From the NCBI GenBank assembly GCA_048213135.1, contig PS015009.1, positions 2,108,001-2,172,000 of the forward strand: a stretch of 64,000 bases of DNA, written 5' to 3'. Source of the stretch: Reclinomonas americana ATCC 50394 (Eukaryota; Jakobida; Jakobea; Jakobida). Positions 27,601 to 35,448 of this stretch are shown piece after piece. The notes beneath the pieces were generated by a model. The model ran no database searches, was not told the origin of the DNA, and worked only from the letters and a program-made list of their open reading frames with translations. The position numbers and the translations under genes were made by a program. The first letter of the stretch is position 1. Every line of letters begins with the position of its first letter.

Positions 27601-28135
27601 ATCCGAGGTTTACGCTTTTGCCATCAAGAGTAGGTACCCACATCAGCTCAACAGTAATGTTTTCGCTGGCGATACCCATGTTGCTGAACTCGAGTTTGTG
27701 ACCATTGTCAGAACTCTTGATCAGTGATGCAGGAAGTGCGGCAACCAGTCCGCGGTCAGCCAGTGCAGCCTGTATGGCAGCTTCCGGTGACAGGGAAGGG
27801 AATTCGCTTTTACCTTCGGCCAGTTTATCCATGTTGATTAAACTGCCCTGGTTTGAAATCACCACGCCGCCCCTGAAGGCAAGCACTTTGGTTTGATTAT
27901 AAACCGGTAAACCCTTAAAGGTCTGTTGCATGTAAGCCATGCGGATGCCGCCGGCCGACTTGTCGATGTACGAACTTGCAACAGTAAGGTTGTTGAGATC
28001 CTGCGCTGTTAAGCCAATGGCGGCCCTGTTGGAACTGGCTAATTGCAGCGCAATATTAGCCTCCGCCTCGTTCATCTGCGCCTTACTGACGTAAGCGCAC
28101 AGCAACGTAACAAAAAATAGGAGAAGTTTTCTCAT
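21635..28135 (-). CDS. Giant secreted M36 (fungalysin) metallopeptidase with Ig-like, P-domain and type IX sorting domains
   Basis: I choose ATG 28135 (2166 residues), which opens a signal peptide (MRKLLLFFVTLLCAYVSKAQ); the frame extends 35 codons further without good sense. An FTP-like propeptide (about 25-200) precedes the M36 catalytic domain with HEFGH at 452-456 and third ligand Glu478 in GEGWSD. After about 690 there is a DUF11-like domain (NYTLTDTLPTNVTFVSAT), a jelly-roll region, and several Ig-like modules of the WQxSTDNG type. A proprotein-convertase P-domain (SISVALNMSHSYPGDMIFNL) and more Ig-like modules follow. The last 80 residues (VFIYPNPNTGRFQVRYY to GRVIIQ) are a type A sorting domain for type IX export. 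It is likely a surface or released protease. Confidence 0.92.
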   Translation of the reverse strand: MRKLLLFFVTLLCAYVSKAQMNEAEANIALQLASSNRAAIGLTAQDLNNLTVASSYIDKSAGGIRMAYMQQTFKGLPVYNQTKVLAFRGGVVISNQGSLINMDKLAEGKSEFPSLSPEAAIQAALADRGLVAALPASLIKSSDNGHKLEFSNMGIASENITVELMWVPTLDGKSVNLGWQVYFMPKNSSDIWGVRIDASNGKTLGVLNYTVYCNWDNPNHKFMPKHVHPGTEKETVTSDLFDFKSVKEESGSIINGATYRVIPFPAESPIHPGGAHATRTDPWTAAPGNATTQKWHSDGTNDYTYSRGNNVWAYHDRNNNNAGDPSRSAQSTTPDPLTFNFTPDFTVAPTQTTPIQNQQFNITNLFYWNNIIHDVMYQYGFDEPNRNFQDNNMGRGGNGNDHVNAEAQDGSGTNNANFGTPADGGSGRMQMYLWTLTNPQRDGDVDNGIIVHEFGHGISNRLTGTTASCLGNAEQMGEGWSDYYSLMFTQDWAASTLNTGFNSPRGIGTYALGQPITGVGIRSQRYCTDFTVNNKVYAASIPAAPHDRGEIWCATLWDMTWNIINQVGTINPNIYNVAGGGGNTIALKLVTEGLKLQQCNPGFISGRNAILAADQALYAGAYSCAIREAFRRRGMGANASEGSTASVTDQIPDFTLGGALTLTQGGMTQVPEGQNIVYTNTINAQCATLTNYTLTDTLPTNVTFVSATNGGTYNAGNRVVSWTVNQAPGTIQTYQFTVNVNPGSYFPPTNLLDEQVTGASIPATWTATTTVPAGGTLWTVVNTQSHSAPNSFFGVDQTVASDMRLATTSGIAMGATPPAFSFWHRYNTEEGWDGGVVEISTNGGANWTDLGANMTQNGYNSSMGTGSNNPLGGRAAFSGASGSFIQTKVNLAAYANQTAMFRFRAASDDNTAPAGGGWWVDDILLRSVAVVNMRSSLFNASNVRTNLSDTVTEILPPVGGCVGPAFTAHPSNTSVCPTATASFTVTVTGTAPVTYQWQENTGSGFVNITNGGIYSGATTATLTLTGVTAGMNNYQYRVIATGCSPAINVNSNPATLTVIATSVGGTVNPATTNVCGAINSGTLTLTGHTGAVIRWESATNPGGPWTAIANTTTTYTFTNITQTMYYRAVVQANGCAAVNSSTATVNFTASSTLLIVADPGTTICQGNPARLTVYEQGAPTPVTVTQSSSNAITALNSVSCNAAGLHTDNSYWRAMNLAPLGLTGALTISNVSFAIEQANAAGTGTTQPVTVRLYTQTGAAFPGGTRTQIATQTFAVPDQAATIFTGALGTPVTVAPTDIIVMEVFTPSGQAAGHSFFIGSNTAAQTGPSYISAASCGIANPTDLAAIGFPNMHVVMSFSGTVPGVGGIVTGGTFLWTPAAGLSSTTTNPVAASPNTTTTYTVNHDNGAGCVRQASITINVLPRPNVTVPPSGTTVCAGQPATFTATAVGDGAVLQWQQSTDNGGTWTNLTNTAPYSGVNTPTLTINPTTVAMNGYRFRLSVSGTCSPVFNSTSATLNVNPLPVVTIAPAGPVCGGVAGINGTLLTASSATGTNFIWTPATGLYTNATATTPYVAGTPTATVYAAPTTNTTYTVSATNGSTGCVGSASVVVNYTPPAPIVTPASATICLGGIQQLQITSSLAPVTATFSSGAINVAVPDNTPNGVTSTINVTGIPVGATVSSISVALNMSHSYPGDMIFNLKSPASAKVLNLYKYNGGNATGPVSLTPASGWYNAQINNTSTTAFSAVGNPYSYGVTAPTGPFRADALNTPVTPLGFPFDNPVGFVSDAANFSEIWGTPATPANGTWTLAMADGGPGDLGTLTGWSITLTYGVPSTGIWSPTAGLYTDAAATIPYTGAPAQTVYASPTTIGVNNYTVTVANGSCTSPSRTVPVTVNQPVAITAQPVNVTVCTDKVATFSVTATGTTPGYQWQVSTDNGNTWSPIANGGVYAGATSATLTITAPPTTMNGYLYRVVVVGAAPCGNITSAQRLLTVNPLPNVVIAAAPYTKLFPGLVTTLTSTVTPTGVASYVWRRNGVVVPGATGATLNVDVDGLGLYSLFVTDVNGCTNTSNSVLISDSVTGRVFIYPNPNTGRFQVRYYSVNANTLVRGLTIYDAKGSRVLVQQNTITAPYARMDVDMSKFGKGIYWVELGDLNGNRLAVGRVIIQ

Positions 28136-28773
28136 AATTTTGATTGTTAGTTTTTGTGTTAAAAAAAAATGTTTAGTTGAGCAATTAAGGAGATAAAAAA
28201 ACAAAGGTCCATTACGGATTACTCTATAATGATCCTTCATCTCTTTATTTTGTTGTGCAAAAGCAACCTGGACAGGTACTTAAGGGGGCTTGAAGGTACT
28301 TAATTTTACAGGGATGTGAACAGTTTTGCAATGCCGGGATCGGTGCCGGAACCAGATTATTTCATATTCTTGCAACATTAAAAATGAAAATCATTGATAT
28401 TCAATTGTTTGTAAGAAAATGGGGTGTTGCATAAATCCAGCTATATTATTATACCATTTTTGAACTGATTTATAATTATTTAAGTATTGCTGAAATTTTT
28501 TTACCAGGCCCGGTAAACCCGGTTTTTCAATTTTTAAAGAAGGCTCTCCTGGGCGAATGATTTCTAAAAATGCTTTTATGTATTTAAATGGACATTTTTC
28601 CCCCGATTTCCATTTTTCATGGCTCAGGAGATGCCTGCCACCGCCTCCGGAATTGTATTATTTTCCGTGACACGGCCGAATTCTTATCCCAAATTTTTGC
28701 AGTACAACTGGCAACCCATACCTTTGCAGCCTGAAAAAATACCCCTTTTATAAAATTTTTTAATTGATAAGTT
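28136..28773. other. Long divergent intergenic region between M36 peptidase and atpA
   Basis: These 638 bases have no convincing gene. They contain the atpA promoter at 28696-28726 and a repeated GGTACTTAA near 28275 and 28295. I see no RNA gene. Confidence 0.5.
28696..28726 (+). promoter_or_regulatory. Canonical Bacteroidota promoter of atpA
   Basis: TTTG (28696-28699), then exactly 19 bases, then TACCTTTG (28719-28726) fits the -33/-7 consensus TTTG-N19-TAnnTTTG. Transcription should begin near 28732, about 40 bases before the start codon. Confidence 0.8.
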
Positions 28774-30351
28774 ATGGTAGAAATTAAACCGGATGAGATT
28801 TCTGCAATACTCCGCCAGCAACTGAGCAACTTCAATGCCTCAGCCAGCCTGGAAGAAGTAGGTACAGTACTGCAGGTAGGTGACGGTATCGCCCGTATTT
28901 ACGGACTGAACAATGTTCGCTCCGGTGAACTGGTTGAGTTCGATAATGGTGTAAAAGCCATTGCCCTCAACCTGGAAGAAGATAACGTGGGTGTGGTATT
29001 GATGGGCGACAGCAGCGAGATCAAAGAAGGTGATAAAGTAAAACGTACCGGCCAGATCGCCTCTATTAAAGTAGGTGAAGGCATGAGCGGTCGTGTTATC
29101 AACACCCTCGGCGAACCTATCGACGGTAAAGGCCCCATCCAGGGCGAACTGTATGAAATGCCGCTGGAACGTAAAGCTCCCGGTGTAATCTTCCGCGAAC
29201 CGGTAAAAGAACCGCTCCAAACCGGTATCAAAGCCATCGACGCCATGATCCCCATCGGAAGGGGCCAGCGTGAACTTATCATTGGTGACCGCCAGACGGG
29301 TAAAACCGCCATCGCGATCGACACCATCATCAACCAGAAAGAATTTTTCGCCGCAGGCAAACCCGTATATTGTATATATGTAGCGATTGGTCAGAAAGCT
29401 TCTACCATCGCCGGTATCATGAAAACACTGGAAGAGAACGGCGCTATGGCTTACACTACGATCGTAGCGGCCTCCGCTTCTGATCCGGCCCCGCTGCAGT
29501 TCTACGCTCCGTTCGCAGGTGCCGCCATCGGCGAATACTTCCGCGACACCGGTCGTCCGGCACTGATCATTTATGATGATCTGTCCAAACAGGCCGTAGC
29601 TTACCGCGAAGTATCCCTGCTGCTGCGTCGTCCGCCAGGCCGTGAAGCCTATCCCGGTGACGTATTCTACCTGCACAGCCGCTTACTCGAAAGGGCCGCG
29701 AAAGTAATCGCCAAAGATGACATCGCCGCACAAATGAACGACCTGCCGGAATCTATCAAACACCTGGTAAAAGGTGGTGGTTCCCTTACCGCCCTGCCTA
29801 TTATCGAAACACAGGCCGGTGACGTATCCGCTTATATCCCCACGAACGTGATCTCGATCACCGACGGACAGATATTCCTGGAAGGTAACCTCTTCAACGC
29901 CGGTATCCGTCCCGCTATCAACGTGGGTATCTCGGTAAGCCGCGTAGGTGGTAACGCCCAGATCAAATCCATGAAAAAAGTATCCGGTACACTGAAACTC
30001 GACCAGGCACAATACCGCGAACTGGAAGCCTTCTCTAAATTCGGTGGTGACCTCGATGCGGCTACCAAATACGTGATCGACAAAGGCGCCCGTAACGTAG
30101 AAGTGCTGAAACAACCCCAGTACACCCCGTTCAGCGTGGAAAAACAGGTAGCCATCATCTACCTGGGTACACAAGGTCTGCTGAGGGACATCGCGGTTAA
30201 GAATGTAAAGGCGTTTGAAGACCACTTCCTGCTGGAAATGGAGAACAAACACCCTGAAATTCTGGCGGAATTCAAAAAAGGAAACCTGCCCGAAGACGGT
30301 CTGAACAAGATGACCGAACTCGCCAAAGGACTGGCAGCCCAGTACAAGTAA
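28774..30351 (+). CDS. atpA: ATP synthase F1 subunit alpha
   Basis: This 525-residue protein has the full alpha-subunit layout: N-terminal beta-barrel ([30 protein letters not shown]), nucleotide-binding domain with Walker A GDRQTGKT at 171-178, the region [30 protein letters not shown], and the helical C-terminus. It forms the alpha3-beta3 head of F1 and carries the non-catalytic nucleotide sites. In most bacteria atpA sits between atpH and atpG, but here it is flanked by a divergent M36 peptidase and a YugP-like peptidase, has its own promoter and is followed by its own terminator. It therefore appears to be a detached single gene. Confidence 0.98.
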   Translation: MVEIKPDEISAILRQQLSNFNASASLEEVGTVLQVGDGIARIYGLNNVRSGELVEFDNGVKAIALNLEEDNVGVVLMGDSSEIKEGDKVKRTGQIASIKVGEGMSGRVINTLGEPIDGKGPIQGELYEMPLERKAPGVIFREPVKEPLQTGIKAIDAMIPIGRGQRELIIGDRQTGKTAIAIDTIINQKEFFAAGKPVYCIYVAIGQKASTIAGIMKTLEENGAMAYTTIVAASASDPAPLQFYAPFAGAAIGEYFRDTGRPALIIYDDLSKQAVAYREVSLLLRRPPGREAYPGDVFYLHSRLLERAAKVIAKDDIAAQMNDLPESIKHLVKGGGSLTALPIIETQAGDVSAYIPTNVISITDGQIFLEGNLFNAGIRPAINVGISVSRVGGNAQIKSMKKVSGTLKLDQAQYRELEAFSKFGGDLDAATKYVIDKGARNVEVLKQPQYTPFSVEKQVAIIYLGTQGLLRDIAVKNVKAFEDHFLLEMENKHPEILAEFKKGNLPEDGLNKMTELAKGLAAQYK

Positions 30352-30380
30352 TAACGGTAATTCCAAGCACATTACATATT

Positions 30381-30409
30381 AAGGAGAGAAGTTGATTCTC
30401 TCCTTTTTT
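30381..30409 (+). terminator. Terminator of atpA
   Basis: An 8-bp stem GGAGAGAA / TTCTCTCC with a 5-nt loop is followed by six T, about 30 bases after the stop. Confidence 0.9.
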
Positions 30410-30542
30410 CATGCCATCCCGCCAGGAATAAAGCAAATCATATTGCAGCCTTTTTATATGGAATTCTTCTCCCTGCGTCGAAATGACATAAATTTTTTCT
30501 GGCGCACAGTTTGTAATTTTAGAATACCTAAAGTAAAAAGTC

Positions 30543-31238
30543 ATGACTATAGAACTGATTGTGATTTCCGTTGTCTTCATGCTCATCGGCATGTTTGTAC
30601 AGTACCGTCTCAAAAGCAAATTCACCGAGTACAGCAAAGTGCGCACCAGCACAGGCATGAGTGGCAGGGAAATAGCTGAAAAAATGCTGAAGGATAATGG
30701 TATCTATGATGTAAAAGTTATTTCAGTAGAAGGCCAGCTCACCGATCACTATAACCCCCTCAATAAAACGGTTAACCTGAGTGAAGGAGTATTTGAAGGA
30801 GACAGCGTTGCCGCAGCCGCCGTTGCTGCACATGAATGTGGTCACGCTGTTCAGCATGCCACCGCTTATTCCATGCTCATGCTGCGCAGTAAAATTGTGC
30901 CCGCAGTACAGATCAGCAGTACCCTTTCGCAATGGGTGATCATCGCCGGCCTCGGTTTTATGGGCTTCGGCGGCGGTAACCCTACCATCCTGCTTATTGG
31001 CATCATCCTGTTTGCTGTTACCACTTTATTCTCACTCATTACCCTGCCTGTTGAATTTGACGCTTCCGCCCGTGCGCTGAAATGGCTCGACGGGGCAAGG
31101 ATCACCACCGCGCCGGAACATGAAAAAGCTAAGGACGCCCTTAAGTGGGCCGCACTCACTTATGTAGTGGCTGCACTGGCTTCCGTGGCCATGCTGGTAC
31201 AGTACATACTTATTTATTCATCAAGAAGCAGGGATTGA
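30543..31238 (+). CDS. YugP-type neutral zinc metallopeptidase, membrane-bound
   Basis: This 231-residue membrane protein has an N-terminal hydrophobic segment (1-19) and the zinc site HECGH at 97-101 (VAAHECGHAVQHA). Two central membrane segments (WVIIAGLGFMGFG, TILLIGIILFAVTTLFSLITL) are followed by LPVEFDASARAL, which supplies a likely third ligand Glu, and a last membrane segment. This is the pattern of the Zn_peptidase_2 (YugP) family, distantly like HtpX. Substrates are unknown, probably membrane proteins. It stands alone between atpA and clpP1. Confidence 0.88.
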   Translation: MTIELIVISVVFMLIGMFVQYRLKSKFTEYSKVRTSTGMSGREIAEKMLKDNGIYDVKVISVEGQLTDHYNPLNKTVNLSEGVFEGDSVAAAAVAAHECGHAVQHATAYSMLMLRSKIVPAVQISSTLSQWVIIAGLGFMGFGGGNPTILLIGIILFAVTTLFSLITLPVEFDASARALKWLDGARITTAPEHEKAKDALKWAALTYVVAALASVAMLVQYILIYSSRSRD

Positions 31239-31293
31239 TCATAACATACAGCGGTAAGCGCAGTATAAAATAAGCTGCCAATTACCAATCAAC

Positions 31294-31301
31294 TATATTT
31301 G
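31294..31301 (+). promoter_or_regulatory. -7 box upstream of clpP1
   Basis: TATATTTG is an exact TAnnTTTG match 28 bases upstream of the clpP1 start. No TTTG is found at the -33 distance. Confidence 0.5.
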
Positions 31302-31329
31302 TACACGTTAAAAGCGAAATCGCAATCAT

Positions 31330-32025
31330 ATGAACTTCGGAAAAGAATTTGAAAACTATGCCGTAAAGCATAAAGGCATCAGCAGCAATACGCTCGACGC
31401 CTACCTGAAACATAATGTAACCAACCTTACACCCAATATCATTGAAGAGCGTTCCATGAACATTGCAGTGATGGACGTGTACAGCCGTTTGATGATGGAC
31501 AGGATCATCTTCCTGGGTTACCCCATTAACGATGAAGTGGCCAACATCGTCACCGCACAGCTCCTCTTTCTTGAAAGTACCGACAGGGTAAGGGATATCC
31601 AGATCTACATCAATTGCCCCGGAGGCAGTGTGTATGCGGGTTTGGGCATGTACGATACCATGCAGTTCATCACGCCTGATATCGCCACCATCTGCACCGG
31701 TATGGCCGCCAGTATGGGACAGGTACTTATGTGTGCCGGTGCCAAAGGCAAACGCACAGCGCTTAAACACAGCCGCATTATGATGCACCAGCCCAGCGCA
31801 GGTGCAGGCGGACAAGCGAGTGATATCGAGATCACCGTAAATGAAGTGAAGAAAGTAAAACAGGAATTGTACAACATCATCGCTTACCACAGCGGGCAAC
31901 CGGTGGAAAAAGTGGCGGCAGACTGTCACCGCGATTACTGGATGACATCCACTGAGGCCAAAGAATACGGCCTGGTAGATGAAGTACTCACCATCAACCC
32001 GCGTAAAGCAAAAAAAGAACAATAA
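31330..32025 (+). CDS. clpP: ATP-dependent Clp protease proteolytic subunit, first paralogue
   Basis: This 231-residue ClpP-family protein has the complete triad: Ser128 in GMAASMGQ, His153 in MMHQPSAG and Asp202 in HRDYWM. The usual NSPGGS is NCPGGS here. The N-terminus is about 25 residues longer than typical ClpP, and the axial-loop region differs from the second copy at 32129. ClpP forms a barrel of two heptameric rings that degrades proteins fed by ClpX or ClpA/C. A second clpP lies 103 bases downstream and clpX 2 kb downstream, so mixed rings are possible. Confidence 0.93.
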   Translation: MNFGKEFENYAVKHKGISSNTLDAYLKHNVTNLTPNIIEERSMNIAVMDVYSRLMMDRIIFLGYPINDEVANIVTAQLLFLESTDRVRDIQIYINCPGGSVYAGLGMYDTMQFITPDIATICTGMAASMGQVLMCAGAKGKRTALKHSRIMMHQPSAGAGGQASDIEITVNEVKKVKQELYNIIAYHSGQPVEKVAADCHRDYWMTSTEAKEYGLVDEVLTINPRKAKKEQ

Positions 32026-32128
32026 CAAAAGCAGGAAATGATGTAACCAGCCGCAGCGTTTTGCCCGGCATCGTTGTATCACTCACTTGTACACCTGCAG
32101 CTCTATTCAACTTTTATAACCATTACAT

Positions 32129-32752
32129 ATGAACCTGTATAATAAAAATATCCGCTTCGACGAAGACGACGAACCCGCAAAAGAAAACCCCGATAACCCG
32201 ATGGAGAAACTGATGTCGGGCTGGCAGTTCGATAAAAAATTCATCGAGCAGCGTAAAGTTTTCCTTTGGGGTGTGGTGGATGACAAAAGCTCCAAAGACA
32301 TCACCGATCGTCTCATGTACCTCGAAGCCATCGATCCCGGTAAAGAGATTACTTTCTATATCAACAGCCCCGGCGGTATGGTTACCAGTGGTATGGTGGT
32401 GTATGATACCATGCAAATGATCAGCTCGCCGGTAAGTACCGTGTGCATGGGCATGGCCGCCAGTATGGGCAGCATCCTGCTCAGCGGTGGCGCCAAAGGC
32501 AAACGCTACATATTCCCCAATGGCGAAGTGATGATACACCAGCCCAGTGGTGGCGGACGTGGGGTAAGTGCCGATCTCGAGATCATGGCGCAGCAAATGC
32601 AGAAGACCAAAGAACTGGGTGCCGACATCCTCGCCAAAAACTGTGGCAAAACCCGCGAACAGATCATGAAGGATTTTGACCGCGACTACTGGATGAACGC
32701 GAAAGAAGCCGTGGACTATGGAATTGTAGATGGCGTTCTCGATAAGTTATAA
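32129..32752 (+). CDS. clpP: ATP-dependent Clp protease proteolytic subunit, second paralogue
   Basis: This 207-residue ClpP has triad Ser112 (GMAASMGS), His137 (MIHQPSGG) and Asp186 (DRDYWMN) and the standard INSPGG. The N-terminus (about 30 residues, rich in Asp and Glu) is unlike that of the first copy. With clpP1 it forms a tandem pair, as also seen in some other phyla where two ClpPs make hetero-oligomers. The gene ends at a strong terminator (32761-32801). Confidence 0.95.
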   Translation: MNLYNKNIRFDEDDEPAKENPDNPMEKLMSGWQFDKKFIEQRKVFLWGVVDDKSSKDITDRLMYLEAIDPGKEITFYINSPGGMVTSGMVVYDTMQMISSPVSTVCMGMAASMGSILLSGGAKGKRYIFPNGEVMIHQPSGGGRGVSADLEIMAQQMQKTKELGADILAKNCGKTREQIMKDFDRDYWMNAKEAVDYGIVDGVLDKL

Positions 32753-32760
32753 TCACCGAT

Positions 32761-32801
32761 AGTAAATGGTAAACCTGGATGGGTTTACCATTTACTGTTT
32801 T
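32761..32801 (+). terminator. Terminator after clpP2
   Basis: A perfect 15-bp stem (AGTAAATGGTAAACC and complement) with a 6-nt loop is followed by GTTTTAT, 8 bases after the clpP2 stop. Confidence 0.8.
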
Positions 32802-32815
32802 ATCATGTCGATATA

Positions 32816-33901
32816 TTGAAATTCAACGACATCATCAACGCGAAAGTCAGCGAAGAGGCCGACAGGCCGCTGATGAAAAAGGATGCCTACCCGGTAAGCG
32901 CGGGCCTGCAGCAATACCTGAAAAATTATGGCCGCGATATTCATCTTCCCGTAGCTTATAAAGACCTTCTCAATTATCGTTACGCCACTTCCATCAAAGA
33001 CAGCAACGGCAAATTCACCCACTGGGAAACCGCTGTTTACGATCTTAAGGAAATGGAATTTCTTAAGGAAGGATTGATCAAAGCCTACGCCACGCTGAAA
33101 ACGGAAGGCAACCTCAATTTCATCAAACACCTTGATGTAGAGCGGATCGACTTCTGCGAATTTGGCAACAGCGTTCCCTTCCGCATCCGCATCGTTAATA
33201 CCATCAACGGCAATCACGATCACTATTACATCAAAGCAGCCGACGCGTCGCGTATCTATGGACTCGAACTCGAACACCTGCTTACGCCTAATCGCATCAC
33301 CTTCCTGCATCATAAGAACACACTCATTGAGGAGCACATACCCGGCATACCCGGCGATATTTTTTTGCAGAAATACATGCAGTCTCCCGAAACCAACAGG
33401 ATCAGGATCGCGAAAGAATTCGTCAAGTTCAATGAACGTTGCTTCAACCGCCTGCTGGGTGACATGCGCAGTTATAATTTCGTGGTGGAGATCATGCCCG
33501 ATATAGAAGATTACCAGTACCGCATACGTGCCATCGACTTTGACCAGCAATCTTATGAAGGCAGGAAAAAATTATACCTGCCCCAGTTTTACAAAGAGAA
33601 TTTTGAATACGTGGACCTGGTGCTGAAAAACCTCAGTGCCGATGTGATTGAACAATACCAGACAGAAGAACGTACCGCTATGGCCGCAAGGGTATTCTCG
33701 TCGCGCCGCCAACTGATGGAGCTGCTCAATATCATGGCCAAAGATGAACTTTCTGAAAATTACAAGGTAAAACTCCTCCGGGAAGAACTGAACCAGTATT
33801 TCAATACACAATATTTTTCCCGCTGCCAGAGCATGGGCGCTCTTGTTAAAAGGCAGCTCAAGCAAACACTGCAGCCTCATCTGAAACTGGTGAGAAAATG
33901 A
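32816..33901 (+). CDS. Unknown protein with a possible kinase-like fold, between clpP2 and clpX
   Basis: This protein has 361 residues from a TTG start; an ATG start is possible only at codon 20. I know no named family. Several motifs have the order and spacing of a protein-kinase-like phosphotransferase: HYYIKAAD with Lys140 as candidate ATP-binding lysine, LLGDMRSYNFVVE with Asp216 and Asn221 as a catalytic-loop analogue, and IRAIDFDQQS with Asp241 and Asp243 as the metal-binding DFG analogue. The C-terminal 80 residues are helical and basic. There is no signal peptide or membrane segment. It sits after the clpP2 terminator and 166 bases before clpX. The kinase idea is inference from motifs. 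Confidence 0.5.
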   Translation: MKFNDIINAKVSEEADRPLMKKDAYPVSAGLQQYLKNYGRDIHLPVAYKDLLNYRYATSIKDSNGKFTHWETAVYDLKEMEFLKEGLIKAYATLKTEGNLNFIKHLDVERIDFCEFGNSVPFRIRIVNTINGNHDHYYIKAADASRIYGLELEHLLTPNRITFLHHKNTLIEEHIPGIPGDIFLQKYMQSPETNRIRIAKEFVKFNERCFNRLLGDMRSYNFVVEIMPDIEDYQYRIRAIDFDQQSYEGRKKLYLPQFYKENFEYVDLVLKNLSADVIEQYQTEERTAMAARVFSSRRQLMELLNIMAKDELSENYKVKLLREELNQYFNTQYFSRCQSMGALVKRQLKQTLQPHLKLVRK

Positions 33902-34010
33902 CGGGTGAAAGAAAGGAACAATACATCTTAAATGCCCGGAATGCTCTGTTTTTGCCGTTCATCCTTCATTTCACCGGTTAAAGCAACAAAACCGGGTAAA
34001 AAATTGTCTG

Positions 34011-34042
34011 TTTGTAAGCTCCGTAAAGGCTTCGTATCTTTG
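34011..34042 (+). promoter_or_regulatory. Bacteroidota promoter of clpX
   Basis: TTTG (34011-34014), 20 bases, then TATCTTTG (34035-34042), ending 25 bases before the clpX ATG. Confidence 0.75.
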
Positions 34043-34067
34043 CAGGGCTTCAACAGGGAAACCCTAT

Positions 34068-35306
34068 ATGGCTAAACAACAAACATTACATTGCTCATTT
34101 TGCGGGCGCAGCCGCGATGAAGTTAAAATACTCATCGCCGGGCAGGACGGGCATATCTGCGAAAACTGCGTGGAACATGCCGAAGAGATCATTGAACAGG
34201 AACTGGGCGGCACCACAGAAGTGAAGCACAATCACCCGGCACACAAGCTTACCGTAAGAAAGCCCATCGAGATCAAAAAATTCCTCGACGATTACGTGAT
34301 CGGCCAGGACGATGCTAAAAAGATCCTTGCCGTTGCGGTATACAACCACTACAAACGCCTCAACCAGAAAGTAGAGAACGAAGTGGAGATCGAGAAAAGC
34401 AATATCATCATGGTGGGAGAGACCGGTACGGGTAAAACCCTGCTGGCCAAATCCATCGCCCGTATGCTGAATGTGCCTTTCGCCATTGTGGACGCCACGG
34501 TGTTCACCGAGGCGGGTTATGTGGGTGAAGACGTGGAAAGTATGCTCAGCCGGTTGCTGCAGGCCTGCAACTACGATGTGCCTTCCGCTGAAAGAGGTAT
34601 TGTTTTCATTGATGAAATAGATAAGATTGCCCGCAAAAGCGATAACCCCTCTATTACCCGTGACGTGAGTGGCGAAGGTGTGCAACAGGGCCTTCTGAAA
34701 CTGCTGGAGGGCACCGAAGTGCTGGTACCGCCACAGGGAGGCCGTAAACACCCGGAGCAAAAACTGATTAAAGTAAATACACAAAATATCCTCTTCATCT
34801 GCGGCGGCGCTTTCGATGGCGTAGATAAGATCATCGCCCGCAGGGTGAATACCAATGCCATTGGCTTTACCGTAAACAAAGAATTACAGGAATACCAGCA
34901 GAACAACCTGCTGCAGTTTGTGAACGCGGTTGACCTGAAACATTTCGGGCTCATTCCCGAATTACTGGGTCGTTTGCCGGTGGTGACTTACCTGAACCCG
35001 CTGGATGCCGTTACGCTGCGCAATATTCTCACTGAACCCAAGAACTCGCTGATCAAACAGTTCACCCGTTTATTCGAGATAGAGGGCATTGAACTGCGTT
35101 TTCAGCCCGCTGTGTTTGATTTTATGGTAAGCAAGGCTATGGAATACAAACTGGGCGCCCGCGGCCTCCGCAGCATCTGTGAAAGCATCCTCACCGATGC
35201 CATGTACGAACTGCCTTCCCAGAAGCTCAAGACCTTTGAAGTGACGCTCGACTATGCAGAACGCAAGTTCAGCAGCAGTAAACTGAGTATGCTGAAAGTA
35301 GCTTAG
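34068..35306 (+). CDS. clpX: ClpX, ATP-dependent unfoldase of the ClpXP protease
   Basis: This 412-residue protein has the N-terminal zinc-binding domain with Cys9, Cys12, Cys31 and Cys34, and a single AAA+ module with Walker A GETGTGKT at 117-124 and Walker [11 protein letters not shown]. Sensor and arginine-finger regions are intact ([21 protein letters not shown]). ClpX recognises tagged proteins, unfolds them and threads them into ClpP. It has its own promoter and terminator, so it need not be expressed with the clpP pair upstream. Confidence 0.98.
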   Translation: MAKQQTLHCSFCGRSRDEVKILIAGQDGHICENCVEHAEEIIEQELGGTTEVKHNHPAHKLTVRKPIEIKKFLDDYVIGQDDAKKILAVAVYNHYKRLNQKVENEVEIEKSNIIMVGETGTGKTLLAKSIARMLNVPFAIVDATVFTEAGYVGEDVESMLSRLLQACNYDVPSAERGIVFIDEIDKIARKSDNPSITRDVSGEGVQQGLLKLLEGTEVLVPPQGGRKHPEQKLIKVNTQNILFICGGAFDGVDKIIARRVNTNAIGFTVNKELQEYQQNNLLQFVNAVDLKHFGLIPELLGRLPVVTYLNPLDAVTLRNILTEPKNSLIKQFTRLFEIEGIELRFQPAVFDFMVSKAMEYKLGARGLRSICESILTDAMYELPSQKLKTFEVTLDYAERKFSSSKLSMLKVA

Positions 35307-35330
35307 TTAATTACGAGTGTCAAATTACGA

Positions 35331-35366
35331 TAAAGTCCCCCATAACAACGGGGACTTCCTTTTATT
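35331..35366 (+). terminator. Terminator of clpX
   Basis: The stem AAGTCCCC / GGGGACTT with a 9-nt loop is followed by CCTTTTATT, about 25 bases after the stop. Confidence 0.75.
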
Positions 35367-35375
35367 GTGCAGGTC

Positions 35376-35412
35376 AGTCGTAATTAGTAATTCGTAATTG
35401 ATAATTAGTAAT
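35376..35412. repeat. Degenerate TAATTCGTAATT/TAATTAGTAATT tract
   Basis: This AT-rich stretch repeats the unit AATTcGTAATT with small changes. The same wording recurs at 55381-55418 and, much longer, at 63772-63838. Confidence 0.6.
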
Positions 35413-35420
35413 TATTTTTG
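35413..35420 (+). promoter_or_regulatory. -7 box of purA
   Basis: TATTTTTG fits TAnnTTTG, 28 bases before the purA ATG. The -33 position reads TTCG at 18 bases, a one-base mismatch. Confidence 0.5.
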
Positions 35421-35448
35421 CCCCTCACTTCACAAACACATTTCAAAA

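Noticed and set aside
35398-35448. TTG start 17 codons upstream of purA
   Set aside because: It lies upstream of the -7 box, and the conserved protein starts with MVDVILGMQWGDEGKGK.
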